This document shows positions 62,301-64,000 of a stretch of 64,000 bases of DNA, piece after piece. The position numbers and the translations under genes were made by a program. This stretch comes from Tubiluchus corallicola (Eukaryota > Priapulida > Priapulimorpha > Priapulimorphida > Tubiluchidae), in contig JAQGDQ010000174.1 in the NCBI GenBank assembly GCA_030141605.1, positions 248,001-312,000 of the forward strand, read 5' to 3'. The notes beneath the pieces were generated by a model. It did not search any database. It was given only the letters and a program-made list of their open reading frames with translations, and was not told the origin of the DNA. Every line of letters begins with the position of its first letter. The first letter of the stretch is position 1.

Positions 62301-62445
62301 CACAGAGGGACAGAGAAGCAGCCGTGCAGTATAGCAGTTAACTGCCTAAAACCGATTTTTATTGCAGTAACCCATACATTTATTAATCAGACCCTGCGTT
62401 GCTTAACTTTGCAGAAAAACCCACATTGACAGAGTAAACAGATAA
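59351..62445 (+). CDS. small helical protein, unrecognised (about 56 aa)
   Basis: Three plus-strand exons join in phase: 59351-59398 (MNDLNALKQLLIHKTQ, donor GTGATA), 61674-61765 (after a strong acceptor ttcttattcttgttag; reads SKIDKIPKEVNRDAELVAAR and NDVNIR; donor GTATTA) and 62415-62445 (after ctttgcag; reads KTHIDRVNR then TAA). Total 171 nt. The peptide is highly charged, lacks Cys and Trp, and looks like a continuous helix with one Pro break, as in small coiled-coil complex subunits. A plus-strand AATAAA lies 74 nt after the stop. I do not recognise the family. The last exon could instead use a donor (GTAAAC at 62434) and continue to an acceptor at 63960. The middle exon is the best supported. 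Confidence 0.5.
59937..60031. repeat. 48-bp tandem duplication
   Basis: Two nearly identical copies of a 48-bp unit (ggctagctctgctgtgag, then cctagagagaaatagg) in intron 1 of the small plus-strand gene. Confidence 0.95.
60600..61020. repeat. (CAATG/CAATA/CAACA)n pentanucleotide array
   Basis: About 420 bp of 5-bp units arranged in blocks: CAATG, CAATA, a short CAACA patch, CAATG again, CAATA again, then CAACA. Long open frames on both strands (Gln/Tyr/Asn or Cys/Ile/Val) are only the repeat read in different frames. It lies in intron 1 of the small plus-strand gene. Confidence 0.95.
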
Positions 62446-62518
62446 AAACGGACGTTTGGGTAACATTGTATTGACTCCGTCAAATAGCATGGCTTGCAGC
62501 CAGAGCCCAACATCGATG

Positions 62519-62524
62519 AATAAA
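62519..62524 (+). terminator. polyadenylation signal, plus strand
   Basis: AATAAA 74 nt after the stop of the small plus-strand gene. It lies in a near-palindromic stretch (gaataaattttatttcc) that also gives AATAAA on the minus strand, for the gene ending at 62560. Confidence 0.45.
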
Positions 62525-62559
62525 TTTTATTTCCATAGAGGAAGAATGTACATACAGGA

Positions 62560-62666
62560 TTACTCTTCCGGTTCAGTTTCATCTTCGAGGGTTATTCTTG
62601 ACAATGAGCCAGGTTCCGACACGCACAGATTCACACTGAGCAGGCTTTGTAGTTGAATGACGTCAT
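62560..62666 (-). CDS. last exon of an unrecognised gene (partial)
   Basis: On the minus strand an acceptor (catacagcag) opens a 34-codon exon ending at TAA (62562-62560). It reads VIQLQSLLSVNLCVSEPG and a Glu-rich end SRITLEDETEPEE. Two nucleotides complete a split codon at the 5' side, so the gene continues beyond the right edge. A minus-strand AATAAA lies about 30 nt after the stop, giving a very short 3' untranslated region. The family is unknown. The plus strand also has an open frame here, but without splice support. Confidence 0.45.
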
Positions 62667-62897
62667 CTGCTGTATGATTGAGAACGTTTTATTAACACGT
62701 TACTGTAGATAATTTCTGGTGGCCTTAATAAACCAAAATAATTACCGTTTAGTAATCATGGGGATGCTTCTTGATGTTCATGATTATTAAATGTTAATTT
62801 ATTATACCTAAAGTTAATTATTACATCTAAAGTGTGAATTTGCTGTAAATCTTTGTTTTTGATAATGTGTTAATTGTTTTAATAATTTAAATAAATT

Positions 62898-62930
62898 CTT
62901 TTGATTTGATTTGATTTGATTTATCACAGA
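62898..62930. repeat. (ATTTG)n short array
   Basis: Four to five ATTTG units after an AT-rich run, resembling the 3' end of a CR1-like LINE copy. Confidence 0.4.
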
Positions 62931-63619
62931 TTCCACCTCTTGCGGTGCGTTGAAGTGTTACAATGTGAAAACGAAAAATAAATTGCACGCCTTGTAGAAA
63001 CAACTGATTACAGTCGACAAATTTGAATTCTTCGATTGAAGTACTCGTAATTTGTGAGTCATTATATGTAATGAGGCCAATTTGATGCGGAAAATTTAGT
63101 GATATTAGGCCCCTGGCGATGAACTAGCAGGTTCGCAACACCTTAGCTGTTGTAATATTTAATGCAATATTTACCAATTTCTAAAATCCGTTGAATTTTA
63201 AACAAAAATTGCTTATAAGTGACAATCTCTTGACATTAACATAAAAGTTTCCCCGTAATAAATAAATAAATAAATTATGGTAAAAAATATTATGGTAACT
63301 TAGATTTTCGCAATGTATTAATTAAATTTTACTGAGATTCTGCACACGTCATATTTTAACAATTTCCACTTACGCCAACAGATGTTGCTGCTCATGAGAA
63401 GAAACAGCAGCGTGTTATAAATATAGATTCCAACCTCTAAAGCTCAATATTTGTAGTGTAGCGGTAATTTTGCCTTTAATATTGATTAAAGTAAAATAAA
63501 CTATTTGCAGTTTAAATGTTATGAGCAAAAGACTAGCACAAGTAAATGAGAAATGCTTATTTTCTTAAATATTGATATGAATTATGAATGGAGTGAAATC
63601 TAAGTGGAAGGGTAATTAA

Positions 63620-63893
63620 TGACTGACTGACCGCCTGATTAACTAACTGACTGACTAACTGACTGACTGACTGACTGACTGAGTGACTGAATGAATAACT
63701 GACTGACTGACTGACTGACTGACTGACTGACTGACTGACTAACTGACTGACTGCCTGACTGACTGGCTGACTGACTGACTGACTGACTGACTGACTGACT
63801 GACTGACTGACTGACTGACTGACTGACTGACTGACTGACTGACTGCTTGACTGACTGACCGATTAACCGACTAATCGGCCGACCGACTGACTA
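63620..63893. repeat. (ACTG)n microsatellite
   Basis: About 270 bp of tetranucleotide ACTG with scattered variants (aact, gcct, agtg), degenerate at both ends and pure in the middle. Confidence 0.95.
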
Positions 63894-64000
63894 ACCATGA
63901 CATACAATCTTATCACGACAATTCTATGCCTTCAAAATGCTGAATTATTTTGTCTTGCAGATGATAAAAATTGTCTTACACAGTTAAATACAATAAATAC

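Noticed and set aside
62456-62656. 66-codon plus-strand frame (contains SSGSVSSSRVILDN)
   Set aside because: No acceptor or usable start context. The opposite strand has an acceptor, an acidic C-terminus and a poly(A) signal, so the minus reading is preferred.
63945-64000. Exon beginning after tgtcttgcag at 63960
   Set aside because: The acceptor looks good, but the phase left by 61765 gives an immediate stop and too little sequence remains to judge.

Overview
This is an AT-rich window of animal nuclear DNA. The genes are broken by many GT-AG introns of about 0.3 to 10 kb. The intergenic and intronic sequence is full of simple repeats, minisatellites, small DNA transposons and one decayed LINE. 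The gene set (ciliary ODAD3, calcium channel beta subunit, FAM78 and a WW-domain protein) together with a canonical metazoan U1 snRNA points to a non-vertebrate metazoan. A marine deuterostome such as a tunicate is plausible, but the species cannot be fixed from the sequence alone. Coding segments were assembled by matching splice sites and reading phase across exons.

Layout. At the left edge (1-520) lies the first coding exon of a minus-strand gene with an MGCGRSK start. From 3.36 to 11.93 kb, minus strand, is an 11-exon gene for a WW-domain protein of about 483 aa with a CxxC zinc motif, a CUE-like helix region and a C-terminal Gly-Pro-rich tail. From 12 to 17 kb is repeat-rich intergenic DNA. 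From 17.1 to 20.2 kb, minus strand, is a complete three-exon FAM78 homologue, with a probable upstream non-coding exon near 21.4 kb. From 22.0 to 36.3 kb, plus strand, is a ten-exon homologue of ODAD3 (CCDC151), the outer dynein arm docking subunit. Its last intron contains a tandem array carrying two full-length antisense U1 snRNA genes and a third 5' fragment. From 39.0 to 58.15 kb, minus strand, are ten exons of a voltage-gated calcium channel beta subunit (CACNB); its 5' end was not found. At the right end a small plus-strand gene (59.35-62.45 kb, about 56 aa) converges on the last exon of another minus-strand gene (62.56-62.67 kb), and the two share an almost palindromic polyadenylation region.

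The genes do not form a pathway or operon. The most unusual feature is the U1 array. On the ODAD3 strand each antisense U1 copy is framed by a 3' splice site and a perfect consensus 5' splice site, because the U1 5' end is itself the complement of that site. Each U1 gene is therefore a ready-made 153-nt cryptic exon in the host transcript. Other points worth a look are a near-perfect inverted repeat flanking two CACNB exons, dinucleotide repeats lying directly behind 5' splice sites in two genes, and hAT-like elements with readable 8-bp target duplications. I saw no CRISPR array, prokaryotic operon or evidence of a wholly new molecular system.
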